Assembly: GCF_021462225.1 (NCBI RefSeq)
Contig: NC_061798.1
Coordinates: 24,033,320 to 24,097,319, forward strand
Direction: 5' to 3'
Source: Girardinichthys multiradiatus
Taxonomy: Eukaryota; Chordata; Actinopteri; Cyprinodontiformes; Goodeidae
Length of the DNA stretch: 64,000 nucleotides
In this document: one piece after another, positions 31,801 to 44,500 of the stretch
Layout of the letters: the number at the start of each line of letters is the position of its first letter
Position numbering within the stretch: the stretch's first letter is position 1
Position numbers and translations under genes: made by a program
The notes under the pieces: generated by a model
Seen by the model: only the letters and a program-made list of their open reading frames with translations
The model's database searches: none
What the model was told of the DNA's origin: nothing

Positions 31801-33039
31801 GCCTTTGTGTTTCGGATTTTGAACCAAAGATAATAAATTGCAGTCTTGCCTTGAACAAATTGTTTGGATTGAAGTTGGCTTACAATTTATTACCAATAGG
31901 AAGCTTCAGAGCAGATGCCATGTTTAACATTTTGTTAATCACTGCGTTCTTACAGTGCTTACATTTGTTTGTTGCCTGCCACACTGTATTCTACCCAGCA
32001 CTCTAAATGCTGCCAGAAAAACAATTTAAACTTTGTGCTAAGAGTCTAACCCCCAACTTACGCAGTGTTTGTCTCCGCTCTGCAACAGTACGAAATGTAA
32101 TGCAGTAATTACGCATCCTTTACAGTCACCGTGGCAGTTTTACATCCATAGAAGAACTAAAGAATAAGGTGACTCAAATAATCAACTCTCCACAATTAAT
32201 CTAAAATTTGATATATTTCTTTAATTAGTAATGTCTTTGAAGGGGTCAGTAACAGCATAAAATTCAGCAACACATAATAATCAAATAGTAAAAATTAATC
32301 AATCAACTTAACCTAACGTTCCTTGATGCTGAGAGGGATGGAGGATCTTCAGGAGGCAATGGGTCAAAGGCTTAGATGGAGGGCAAACTGAAGTCCTCAG
32401 TTCCCTTCCTCTAGGTAGGCGAACACTGATATCCTATGTCTCAAAATCAGAAACAATGTTATCTTAAGTCTCATCAGCAAGAAACCAAACAAGAACGCCT
32501 TCATTATATTTTAATTAAACAACTACCCTGTTTTTATCCCTTTCAATAAAAATAATGATGTTGTGTTATCTTTGTTTTGTATTGTACATTTAAGAAAATA
32601 ATAAAAATGTTAAAGTGATCACTGAATATAAAACTATATAACTCTGAACAAAAAAAAGTGATTTGCTTAATCCACTGTAACGGCTTTTTTGGCCTACAGC
32701 TTGTTCTGCTGGTGTAACTAAAAGATGCAGATGATGCATATAGGCAGCTGCTCTTTGACAAGCACTGAGATGGATTGCTGTGCATGTTATGCTTGCTTCA
32801 TCCTCTTTTAAGGATGTATGAAGCAGTGATCAGTTTTTTTGTTTTTTAATTATTTGTACTCCCTTTGCGAGACTTTCCCTTTCTTTTTATGTTGGGCTTT
32901 CAAAACTCAAGCCTTCATTATATTAAAATTCAACTAACAAATAATTTCCCGTAACCTATTTGGTCAGGTTGGGGATTTCATGCAAGACCATTATAATAAT
33001 ATTACCAACCACAACATTAAACCATCTGCACTATAGCAT
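31801..33039. other. Unassigned AT-rich sequence
   Basis: No gene, RNA or repeat family recognised. Confidence 0.5.
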
Positions 33040-33240
33040 TATTTCTCCCTTGTGCCACCATAACAGTTGGTCTAATGGGAAATGTAGTCAGTTCCTTATG
33101 GTTGTCCTGTGGTATCTGGCATCATGATTTGTGCAGTTTGTTTTGGTCCTGTAGGGTTCTGAAATGAGAGGTTAAGGATTTTTTCTCAGTCTGCAAATGC
33201 TTGACTGGATTGGAGTCTGGGGAACTCAGAGCTGAATATT
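33040..33240 (-). mobile_element. Possible Tc1-type remnant
   Basis: Short blocks such as ggtatctggcatcatgattt and ttggagtctggggaa resemble the reverse strand of fish Tc1 transposase genes (encoding an LNPIQS-type region). Heavily decayed; no frame. Confidence 0.35.
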
Positions 33241-33713
33241 TCAGGCCCGATGTTGTAATACTGATCTCTTCATGAGATTTTGTTTTTTTCATGTAAAGGG
33301 ACACTTCATTGCACTGGAGGAGGTCATTGTCAGCAGAGTTTTGAAGCAGTGGGTTGTTGTTTTTTCTTCGTTTTTTTTCTGGTATGCAACAAATTTAAAC
33401 GCTCATATGGTACCAAGCACTGGGTGCCACTCGGTGCTGCAAACTGTGCCACAGTATTTAGGTGGATATTGCATCACAAGGCTGCTCTACAGATAATAAA
33501 GGAAATACGCAGGTCAAAAAAATTAAAGGAAAACTTTCAAAACACATCAGATCTCCATTGGAAAAACAAAATCATTCTGGATTTCCATACTGATATGGAA
33601 TGAGTATTGTGTTAGGAACAAAAGGATGCCCCTTTATTTGATGAAAATTAAAATGATCAAGCCATCAGGGGCTTCATTCAAACTAACTAAATAATTTAAA
33701 CTGAAAACCTGAT

Positions 33714-34432
33714 TGTAACAATGAGCCATAGTTACACATATATTTATATTTGTTAGGGAAAGACAACACAGTTAAACAACATCTTGGTTTGCAATTCAGT
33801 GTATTTTGGCTGTTTTGGGTGCAAAAAATTAGTTTGGGGTGTGGCTTCTTTCATCTTGGTTTTTCTGTACAGGGAAATTGAATTATCTTTTCAAGATTTA
33901 AATGATTGTTACATTTTAATTGCATAAAAGGAAAACATATCAAGTCAAATTTGAGTACTTACCCCTGCCATTTCCCTTTCCCAGCAGGTGTGCATGGGCG
34001 AAACATTTCCCGGGGGCTTGTGCGCATTTATTGGTTCTGGGACCGCGCCATCAGGGAATGGGAAGGGAGTTTGGTTTCACATATGTTTTCTATGTCAAGT
34101 TTGGAGTACTTATTGGGATTAAAAAAATTATCTGTTTTGTCTTGATCTGTAATGTATTGTTTAATAGCTGTTCATTTAATGTAAATATTCTCGTTTTGTT
34201 TATCCTTTTGCAGTAGTGTATCCCTTGTAATGGTTTCTCCCAATTTAGTTCCACCTCTATTTAAGTAGTGTGTCTGTCACTGTCCGGGTTGTTGTTGGTG
34301 TGGCTTGGTTACTTTGCTGCATCAAAAAGAATAAAGCAGTTTCAGCTGAATTCTTTCTGACCCTGCTCTTTTTTTCAACAGTTCTTGGGTTCCACCTCCA
34401 AGACTGCTAGTCCTCCTGACAAGCACATGACA
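33714..34432 (+). mobile_element. Solo LTR inserted in a Tc1 element
   Basis: 719 bp starting TGTAACAATGAG and ending CACATGACA, with a perfect 5-bp duplication CTGAT at 33709-33713 and 34433-34437. A TATA-like tatttaag is at about 34257-34264 and AATAAA at 34330-34335, so promoter and poly(A) signals are in plus orientation. Removing the LTR and one CTGAT gives a continuous Tc1 sequence. Family probably Ty3/gypsy, by inference from size, ends and the 5-bp duplication. Confidence 0.85.
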
Positions 34433-34529
34433 CTGATGCAGCAGGCTAGTCCAAATAGCTAAAATGTTAATTGCAGTAACTAAAACTGGTGTTCATTAAT
34501 TTGTATGGCCCTGCTGTGCTCGTATGCAT

Positions 34530-35503
34530 GCCTGCCTGCCAATGTCAGGGCATGCTCCTTATGACGGATGGTGTCCTGGGGTATCTCCTCCCAGATCCCA
34601 TACTCTTACCACATGCGGCTGGACATTATCATGCACCAGGACTCACTGCACCAATGAAAGGTCTCATAATACATCTAAGAATTTCATCCTGATACCTAAT
34701 GGCAGTGAGGGTCCCAACATTTATCTTGTACAGTTCTGTGCGTCCCTCCATGGATATGCCTCCCCAGACCAACACTAACCCACCACCAACCAGAACATAC
34801 TGAAAAAAGCTGATGTCCCATTCATGTCTTCATCATGAGCTTACAGTGAACCTGCTCTCATCTTTGAAAAGAACAGTTCACCAGAACTGAACCTGCCAAT
34901 TCTGGTGTTCTCTGGCACATGCAGTCAAGCTCCACAGTGCCGGGCACTAAGCACAGGGCCTGCTAAAGGATGTCGGGACCTCAGGCCACCCTCATTAAGT
35001 CTAATGGGTTGATCAGAAATATTCACACCAGTGGCCCGCTGGAGGTCACTTTGTAAAGCTCTGGCAGTACTCATCCTGTTCCTCCTTGCAGAAAGGAGCA
35101 GATATTGGTCCTGCTGATGGGTTAATGACCTCCAACAGCCCTGTCTAGCTTTCATAGAGTAACTACCTGTCTCCTGGAATTTCCTCCATGCTATTGAGAC
35201 TGTTCTGGGAGACACTGCAAACCTTTGGGCAATGGCACTTATCGATGTGCCATCCTGGTGGAGTTGGATTGCCTGTGCAACCTCTGTAGTGTCCAGGTAT
35301 CGCCTAATGCTACCAGTAGTGACACTGACCCTGGTGAAATGCAAAATCACTGAAATGCAGTCAAAAGCAAATGAGGGAAATAATGTCTGTAGCCTCCACC
35401 TGCAAAACCCTTCCTGTTTTGGGGGTCTTCTTATTGTTGCCCCTTTAGTGCACCTGTTAATTTCATCAACACCAAAACAGCTGACACTGATTAACAAACC
35501 CAC
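34530..35503 (-). pseudogene. Tc1-like transposase, fifth lineage, inactivated
   Basis: The frame 34925-35503 keeps the DNA-binding half: [19 protein letters not shown] and a second HTH ([13 protein letters not shown]), then [12 protein letters not shown] and LHEGG-like and [13 protein letters not shown] segments. The usual start Met of this family seems lost (IRRYLD in its place), so the long upstream part of the frame is not expected protein. Further down, the catalytic domain is broken by stops, although KDESRF, GGISMEG-type and AIRYQDEIL segments are readable. Confidence 0.8.
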
Positions 35504-35530
35504 GGTCTTCTGTCAGAAGTTTTTAGAGTG

Positions 35531-38342
35531 TAGCCAACTTGTCTGTTTGGTGTAAAATATTACACTGAATATATAAACTTATATACAATAACAACACAGT
35601 GCACAAATTCAGTCTCATTGGACCCTAAACGGATTAGATGTTTACAGATTTGGGATGTGAAGATTACCCAATTTATACAATTAAAAGGTAAAATGCGAGT
35701 GCTTCAGTAGAGCAGTTTTGATTAGATGCCATTTATTAGTTCAATAATGTTCTATACCTGGAAAACAATCTAAGGCTGCAAACTGCAGGTTCTAATGCTC
35801 AGATCAGATTTTTTTGCAGAGAATCATTTCCTTTTTGTGGTTGTTAATATGATATTTCAGACTGCTCTGTCAAACCAAAGTCAGATTTATGCCACTTCCG
35901 CCTGCAATGTGAACACAGCATAAGTTACGATTGAGAATAAAACCCTGTAAGACTCTTCTGCTGCGTGTTATGCTATGAGAGGTATCATTTTTCCTTGTAG
36001 CAACTCCTACTGTTTGGGAAGATAACTGTGAGTGCTCCAAAGTAAACATGGAAAGAGATCTTAGCAAGTTATTTGTCTAGAGAAGTTTAACACACTGATT
36101 ATGTGGATCAACTGTTGACCCAGTTGGAAAAATGTGTGCTGTTTTCTTTTTTTTTTTTTTATTCCCTCTACAACTAAGCTATTTTACTGTTATGACGTAT
36201 ACATGTTCTCAGTGAAGAGCACTTTTAAAGACCTCTGTTTGTAAGGTATCATTTTTATTCATTGTTTTTTATCTAAATGAAATTGCTGCTCATTGATAAG
36301 TTACTTGAAAGCTGATAAGCACATCTGTTGGCTGGAATTTTTTTTTCATATTACACAGGCTTACTGAACTGGAATTATAATACAAGGCCTTTCTATGGGA
36401 GAAGGTTAATAAAGCATCATTCTGTTGTCCTAACTTATCATATTATATGGTGTCATAATATATCATATTCTATAATTTTCAATTCTATTAATTAAAAAAT
36501 ACTGAATAAGAGTTGTGCTTGAGTAGTGTATGCTGCTCATGTATCTGCAGTTTATTGGATTATTGACAGTGTATGAACATACATTCAGTATCAGCTACAA
36601 AGCAGGGATATCCAATCCTAGTACAGAGGTGTGAAATAAAACAACAGCAGTGTTACATGGCACCTATTAGCAGCACTTTAATGTTCTTGAATGTTCTGAA
36701 TTCTTCCAGTGACATGCAGAAGAAATAACAAGGAAGACCAATCTTGGATTTAAGACTTCATTATAAAAAAAATGAATAAATACAAATTTTACAAGTCTTG
36801 GAACACTTTTTTTCCCTAATTGTTTTACCCATCAGTAGATTGTTAAAACAAGTTAAACCTGTAGTGCACTACTCTCAGAAAAAAAAAAAAAGACCAAACT
36901 ACTACTACACACAAGACGCACAGGATAAAATATTTCAATTAGAAGCACCGGTTTTCAAGAAAACATGTTGAATCTCTAACCATGGTGAGAACATATGCAC
37001 ATAAAATACAATTATCAATTCAAATTCATATGCTTTTTTGTTTTTTAATTTTTTGGATTTGATGTATTTTCCTCAAGTTTAGAAGTTGCATCTACTGGGC
37101 TATGAACCTTTTTGTGCTTGTAGGTGAGCAGTTTTCATTCAGGCTGTGTAGGCGGTAGTTATATTCTTAATCTGAAGAGAAGGAATAACCTTTTATGTTT
37201 TCACATTTTCCCTTTGGCTCTTTTATTGCTAGGCTTTTCATCCAGGAACATGGAAGGTTAACTAATTCATTATAAATGTTTCTGAAGATTCACCGATGCT
37301 TTGTTTTATTGCTAAAACTTGAAAGATGCAGGTAATTTATACCACTTTGTGGAATTTCAGTACTAGAACATGTGCAAACATACTAGAAGGTACTCATCAT
37401 GTTTTTCGCACTTATCCTACTGCAAATTGTTCCTAAATTAAAAAAAATATATTATTTTTGTGGTTTCACAATTAGAATAAAAGTATTTCTTTCAGGTCTG
37501 GTGAGTCTAAATATGTAACAGTTTAAACGTAGAATGATCAAATGCAGTCCTCAAAAAATACTAAAATAACCCTTTAATTTGGGAGTAAATCCCAAACTGC
37601 AAATACCTCCACACCTTCCTGGTGGATCCATTCCCATTTACTGAAAATGTCAATAATGGTCTGTTTGATTTACTTTACGTATTGGAGCTAATGTCTGTGA
37701 ATAATATTACAACTGAGTTGAGCCCATTATTGTTGCAATTTGGAAAACCAGTGTGATTTGTTAACTTATGTGGTACTAATTACTGTATGTGAAATTCAAG
37801 CCGATAACAATATATGTCTTCCCATTGTATGTGTTCAAACACAAAAGGAACACAGACAGAAGCTGTACTGTACTGTTAGTCACTTTGCTATTGAGATAAA
37901 AGGGTATTTTTTACATCTCAGTCAAATTGAAAATTACACATTAGATATTTTCCCAGTCAGAATTCCATCTTCAGAAGGCATTTTTAATGCATTTCTGACT
38001 AGGAACTTGAAAATCGCACTTCTCACTGCAAATAAAATTTGCTATAAACCACAGAAACTTATTTGGTATAACTAAAAGGTATTGTTTCTTTATTTGCCTT
38101 GTGGTGTAACACTGTTTTTTGCTACCCTCGGCAACAAGCCTTAATGCCCACATCAAAAACCACTACCAAGTGTGTATGTTGAGGTCAGGTTTAACATAAG
38201 CCTCAAGTGGCCGTTTTATTTGGATGCAGTTATTGTGTATTTATAGCAGCAGAAGTTTGTCTGGCAAGTCCGAGAATCAAATGATTACTCACATTTCTGC
38301 TCCTTTGATTGCAGGGTCTTGTATAAAACTACCTTTTGACTT
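35531..38342. other. Unassigned AT-rich sequence
   Basis: 2.8 kb with no recognised gene or repeat. The longest plus-strand frame (37740-38075, 111 codons) shows no domain and no coding-like signature. Confidence 0.5.
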
Positions 38343-38355
38343 GTACGTAAAATAA

Positions 38356-38981
38356 TGTCCTCTTCAGGTTGGAGGGGAGTTCCTGCCTCAAGTGGAGGAG
38401 TTTAAGTATCTTGGGGTCTTGTTCACGAGTGAGGGAAGAATGAAGCAGGAGATAAACAGTAATGGGGTCGCTGTGCCGGTCCGTTGTGGTGAAGAGAGAG
38501 CTGAGCCGAAAAGTGAAGCTCTCAATTTACCGGTCGGTCCACATTCCTAGCCTCACCTATGGCCATAAACTTTAGGTCATGACCGAAAGAACGAGATCCC
38601 GGATACAAGTGGCTGAAATGAGCTTCCTCCGTATGGTGGCCGGGCACTCCCTTAGAGATAGGGTGAGGAGCTCGGCCATCCGGGAGGGGCTCGGAGTAGA
38701 GCTGCTGCTCCTCCACAAGAGGAGCCAGTTGAGGTGGCTCGGGCATCTATACCGGATGCCTCCTGGACGCCTTCCTCAGGAGGTGTTCCAGGCACGTCCC
38801 ACCGGGAGGAGGCCCAGGGGACGGCCCGGGACACACTAGAGGGACTATGTCTCTCAGCTGGCCTGGGAACACCTTGGAGGAGCTGGAGCAGGTGTCTGGG
38901 GAGAGGGACGTCTGGGTGTCTCTGCTGAGTCTGCTGCCCCTGCGACCTGGTCCCGGATAAAGTGGAAGACGACGAGTACGA
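38356..38981 (+). mobile_element. 5'-truncated RTE/Rex3-like LINE
   Basis: The block is flanked by a 13-bp duplication gtacgtaaaataa at 38343-38355 and 38982-38994. Its GC content is much higher than the surroundings. It encodes the C-terminus of an RTE-type ORF and ends in a gataaagtggaagacgacga tail, a variant of the gataagcggaagatgg-type end found in fish RTE/Rex3 elements. 5' truncation and long duplications are typical of LINE target-primed insertion. Confidence 0.85.
38380..38960 (+). pseudogene. RTE/Rex3-like ORF2 C-terminal remnant
   Basis: The protein reads VEEFKYLGVLFTSEG in the upstream frame, then a frame break. The 86-codon open segment 38579-38839 contains SFLRMVAGHSLRDRVRSS, LRWLGHLYRMP and GRRPRGRPGT. 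A stop at GTH ends the frame before the usual WRDYV segment. These are hallmarks of RTE LINE C-termini in fish. Non-coding today. Confidence 0.85.
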
Positions 38982-38994
38982 GTACGTAAAATAA

Positions 38995-40939
38995 ACCATG
39001 CTTGAAAACCATAGAACTGGATTTGCTGAGCATTTTATGCCTTACATTTTTTCCTCTCTCTCCCTTGCTTTTGTTTCTGCAGCAGGGAGGATGCCGGAAC
39101 CCTTTCTGTTGTAGGCTCGATGCCTAAACTGAGTTTTTTAATCTATCTCCAGGACCAACTGCACTTTGAATGCAGAGCTTTGGATGGAGAATATCACAAT
39201 GATATTATTCATATGCAGCCAGGTTTAGGTAATCCTTCCAACATTCAGACCAAACCATAAAAAGGATGATGAATTATTGAAGAGCATCAGAGAAATAGGA
39301 AACCTTTCTGTGAATAGGATCAACCTTTTGGGAATGCTTCAAAGAGCTTTCAATGGTCTGAAAAAAAAAATAAATCAAGCCCTCTCCCTGCTTAATCACT
39401 GTTGAAAAACTCTGCCCTGGCTGAGAGTGAGACAGAACGACAGAGCAACAGAAAGGGGGGCTAAAAGCTCACCTATTGTTCACTCTTTATTTGCATGAAA
39501 TGGTTTACCACCTTTTTATGCTGTTCTTTTTTTCCCCGTCCTCATCCCCTACTGCTTTTTCTGAATTTCTGATTTTGTATCTCGCTGCTCATTTTAACAG
39601 ACACAGATGCTTGCCTTTGTGGACAATTAGCCATAATTGGCATTCGCATTACATGGCCGATGCACAGTGTAGAGTTAAAATGGGGGAACATGGAGCAAGA
39701 ATGGTATGGGTAAAGTAAGATATTCTATCTTCCACAGAACATCCTAACTCTGGATACAATTTGTGGTCCATATTTCCTAGAAAATAAAAGAGAAACACAA
39801 AATAACACTGCTGACCCTACAAAAGTGTAAAGTTTGAGTGAAAAAGAGAGTACAGCTTTCAATGAGAGGTCATTAGAGGTGAATGAAAGCTGTAGCATGC
39901 TGCCTTGAGCTGTAAACATAGTAAGTGCAAACTGGAGACAACTAAAACAACACAACAGGGATAACTTTACTGGTATTTATGCAACTTGTAATAAACAATC
40001 AGCAAAACAAATACTTAAAGGAAACAGCTCGATAGCGTAGAACGGCACTGCCATGTTTGTCAACAGTTGAGGTAAGAAGCCAGGTAGTTGGTTTTAGAGT
40101 AGAATATTAACCAGGTAAAAAAAGACTAATATCATCTTAATAAGCTGTTATTGGCCAATTATGCAATATTAAGACATTATGCAAAAATGTACAGTATACA
40201 ACCCTCCATCAGTAAGAGCTAATAGATGTCAAAATCGACAGAGCTAAACCTTACACCACAGACAAAATGAACACAGAGGATATATTTTTAAATGTACTTA
40301 GAGAATAGAAAAACGCAAATATTTTGAGTCCTGAAGTTTGAGTTGGTAATTCATTAACAATACAACAGAACAAATCATATTTTATGTGAAATATATATTA
40401 TCTGTTTAACACTGCTGAGTCAGGTGTTCTGAGCCTAATAGCAATTTATCTACAGGACCGTAAAAAACGTTTTTGTTTTCTGGCTCACTTAAATGTTTCA
40501 GATCATCAACATTTGTTGGAATGATAATATTTAACAAACAAAGCCAAAGTGAAAACAAAATGCAATTTTCACAAAATGATTTATACCAACCTCACCCTAT
40601 CTTAAAAAGCAATCACCCCCTTGTTAAATACTGAATAAACTGTAATTATCCACATTTCTTATAAAGCTGAGTTCAATTTGACCAACCACATAGGCCACAT
40701 TACTGCCACACCTGAGAAGTCACTTAAATGAAATTGTTCAAACAACTCAAATATTTGTAAAGATTTCAAAAAGCACCACATTGTGCCTGATTTAAAGAAA
40801 TTACAGAAACTATGAGAAACACAGTTTATCAGTCTGGAAAGGGTTTCAAAACCATTCCTTAGGCTTTGGGACTAAATTGGCCCTTTTTAAGGAGCCCCAA
40901 CTCAGTAGGGTTTGACATGGCTCTACTTGCTTTTTAGGC
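38995..40939. other. Unassigned AT-rich sequence
   Basis: No gene or repeat family recognised. Confidence 0.5.
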
Positions 40940-41599
40940 TCTTCTATTACGTCGTCTATCTCGTACCCTTCGGTTTGATACAGATCCATGGCTTCCCTCT
41001 CTCCCCTCTTCCTTCTCTAGTGAGGCCCACGTCCTCACTAGAACTAAGAAAGTGGAGCACATCACCCCGGTTCTAAAGTCCCTACACTGGCTCTCTGTAG
41101 CTCAGAGAATAGACTTTAAAAAACTCCTGTTAGTCTATAAATCACTGAAAGGCTTAGCACCAAAATACATTACAGACTTGTTGTCAGTGTATCAACCACC
41201 CAGACCTCTCAGGTCTTCTGGCTCAAATCTACTCTGCATACCCAGAACCAGAGTCAAACATGGAGAAGCAGCTTTTAGTTCTTATGGTCCACTAATCTGG
41301 AATAAACTCCCAGAAAACTGTAAATGCGCTGAAACCCTAAATTGCTTTAAATCAAGATTAAAAACCTATTTCTTTAGAGTGGCCTTTGAATGTGCCATCT
41401 AAACATTATTAGATACGTTTTCAGACCAATTTTCCTTTAATTTTCTTCTCCATCATTCTATTCTCTTTATTTTATTTTTTTTAATTACCTCTGTTGTTTG
41501 ATTTTCTGTATCATTGTAATGTTTTTCCTTATGTACAGCATCTTGAGTGCCTTGTTGCTGAAAAGCACTATGTAAATAAACTTGACTTGACTTGACTTC
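40940..41599 (+). mobile_element. L2-like LINE 3' fragment
   Basis: It carries the C-terminal end of an L2-type ORF, a short 3' UTR with gaaaagcactatgtaaataa, and a tail of TTGAC repeats (cttgacttgacttgactt), all typical of L2-group 3' ends. The left limit is uncertain because the 5' part fades out through stops. Confidence 0.85.
41052..41402 (+). pseudogene. L2-like reverse transcriptase C-terminus
   Basis: A 116-codon open segment with HITPVLKSLHWL, RIDFKKLLLVYKSL, LAPKYITDLL and WNKLPENCK, which mark the last part of L2 LINE ORF2 after the RT domain. Readable LINE protein continues upstream to about 40940 with stops. Catalytic RT motifs are absent because of 5' truncation. Confidence 0.9.
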
Positions 41600-44500
41600 A
41601 AAGTCTTTTACAGAGCAACAGGCAGGCAGATATCCAGTAATGGTTGATCAGGTCAAAACCATACAGTCATGCTGCTGCAGGCTCTCCCTAAGCTGATAAC
41701 TGATGAAGTATGATGCCTCTCTGCAAAAAATGGGAAAAAAAAACTGTTTAGGACTTAACAATGTTAAATATTCATGAGCAAATTCGAAACACTAACATAA
41801 CCAAATTAAACAAGAAGTGATCCGGTAAACCCACTGTTTAAAGTTTCTGCAGAAAGTCCACAACTGAATGCTCAGTAGATAAAACCTTCTCATGTCCTTT
41901 CTATAACAAGGAAGATGGATGCAGCAGCCTTCTTCATACTGTTGTTCTTAATGAGCTCAGTAAATTGTCTTTGCTGCTGTTTTCTGTTAGGAAGCAGCTC
42001 CATTTATGACTGGATGTAACAGTTAGTTTTAACCAAAATGAGTGTTGTTTAGCTGGTACTACCTACACATTTATTTACAATAAACTTATCTCAGGATACT
42101 CATTAAAAGGATTATAAACTAGATTCTAATATATACGGGGCTCAGATTTTTCACATATCTTCTTTCATTCTTGTCTGGTTTGTGGGCATTGTAAACATCT
42201 TCTACCATCTGTTTCACCTGATGTCACTGCTCTGGGTTTACATAAACTATGACACCAGGTAGTATGTTGATAAAAAGCAGACACTTACCTGTTTTCCTGT
42301 GTCCATTGGGCGGAGCCGCCATATTAAAGAGAAGAGCAGCTGTGAATACCATGTGGGCATGGGAAATTCCAACGCCTAAGGCATTGCTAAAAATCATGTA
42401 AAAAATTAAATACTTTCATTCTTTTCTGCTAAGCTTTGCATGTCAATGGCTTACTAAAAAGGTTAGATCAGTCAGTATTTACCAAAACAGGTTTGTAAAT
42501 ACAGTAAATAAGTACATATGAATTCTAAAACTTAACCATGGAACTTTTCAAACTTCCCATGTTTCATGAACGCAACACAATAGGGCAGTCACTTCAGTCA
42601 TGTGAAGCATGCTGTCCATCCTGTTCCCACAACCCTAACTCTCCCTTGTGAGATCGGGGCCAAAGTTTTGAAACTAAAAAAAGTTTACTTGAACATAAAC
42701 AAAAAAGGGAAAAATAAATCTGTAACTAAAAAAAAAAGGTTTCATGATGAAAAACGGATTTTACTCCAAAAATAAAATAATCTGAAACTGAAACAAACTG
42801 AAAAAATGTTCAAAACATAACAAATGTGTAATAAAAAAAGGACAAATACATTTTTATTGAAACTTGAATTAACTTTCAATTAATTTTATTTTAACAAGTC
42901 TTTTATTTTTTAGATCTCAATATCAAATTTTACATTTAGTTTCAACATTTATTTTCTTTTCTCCACTTTTAAACAGTTTATTTTAAATGTACAATAATTG
43001 TAATGCTTTCTTGGTTCCATACACTCCAATTAGACTGCAAGATCAAAAACTTTCCTTAACAGTAGAGGTTTTATGGGGGTAAATGACAAACCTTGCATGT
43101 ACTTCTCACATGTGAGGGATTGACTTTGTCACAGAAACTGTTGAGTTAAAGCAAAGCGACACCAGATCAAGAGCATGAGATGAAAGAAAGATGTCTGAGT
43201 TACAGAGACAGTGAAAGGATTGGACAGAGATGGATGAAGCAGGCAAGAGGGATGCGTACTCCTGTCTGTCTTCACTTTATGTGCCTATCTATATCTATAT
43301 CAATCTGGTTCTACTCACACTCACACTGTTCCACAATTTGTCTCCGTTAACCCATACTGATGGAATTTGGACAGGAAGCAAGAAAAAGAGGGGAAAAGAT
43401 TAAGTCAGCCAGGTTTTATTGCCACGACCCCCCTCTCCAGTGGGATGTTTTCTGTCAGCCTCTGTTATTGATTGCCTCAGTAAGACCACCAACACAAGTA
43501 CACCTTAGTAAAAGACATTAAACATGCTACTAAGTGTTCTTAAAGACACGCAAAGGTAGCTACTTGCTTTGTGCAACTTACTTTACCTGCTGTATAGTTT
43601 TCTTTTGCCAAGTTAGAGAGATAAAGAGTGTAAAGGGAGGCAGAGAAACAAGAGAATGAGGTGCAGACACAGAATGTTTTGTGTTGTCAGCAGAAACATT
43701 GTTTTATGGATGCAGTGTTGCAATATTATGTGTGTATGTGTACACAAATACCTATATGTGCCTGTTTTTCTCTAGTGGATTTATTTGGCTTTATCTGTCC
43801 ACAGGGATGAATTAAACATGTCAAAGATTTTGCTGGTGTGTGTGTGCATTTAAGTGTGTAAGAGATGTTCTGAGATGTATTAGGCCTGTCTATGAACACA
43901 CTGACTGTTTGTTTTAAGCTTGCCTTCAGGGCTTATGCATTCTGCATGAGAGTACCAAGCTTTATGTGTCATATCCATTTGTTTGCCCATATTCTCAGAG
44001 AAAACTAACACTCCACAGACCTTTTGTTTTTCTAGCATTCAACCATATGTACACTTGCTTCAGATTCAGACATAATAGCACACAAACACACTGGCATGTG
44101 TACCTACATTCAGTCACTCATGCACTTTGAACTTCAAGCTCAACTCTCTTCTGAAGTCAAACTTTCAACATATTGGCTCTTACAGGAATGTATCTTTCAG
44201 GACAGTATTCATATGAGAGATGGTATTCGTATTAATGAATCACTTTGTTGTGTTCTCGGATTACTTTTGCACCCATGGGTACTTGAATTTGAAAGTAGCC
44301 AAGCTAAACTCCGGTTGACAAGCGTGCAGTTACAACAACATTTCCAGGTTTGTGTCAATCTATGGTCTTAGTATAATAAAAGTATGACTGCATTCTGTTC
44401 TACAATCGCTACACAATCTACAAAAGTATGGCGATCTATGTAATTAGAAGGTTTTTCATGTCTGAAGAGGTATTGAAAAAGTACAAAAGAGTATTAAAAG

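Larger units (their letters stand above)
33512..35530 (-). mobile_element. Fifth Tc1-like lineage, interrupted by a solo LTR
   Basis: The left end near 33512 (tcaaaaaaattaaaggaaaa) is a terminal-repeat type common in vertebrate Tc1 elements. The sequence stops at 33713, resumes at 34438 after a solo LTR, and continues through a minus-strand transposase to about 35530, where the right repeat is too decayed to define. Confidence 0.8.

Noticed and set aside
37740..38075. 111-codon plus-strand frame as a possible host exon
   Set aside because: No domain, no splice context that convinced me, and composition like the AT-rich background.
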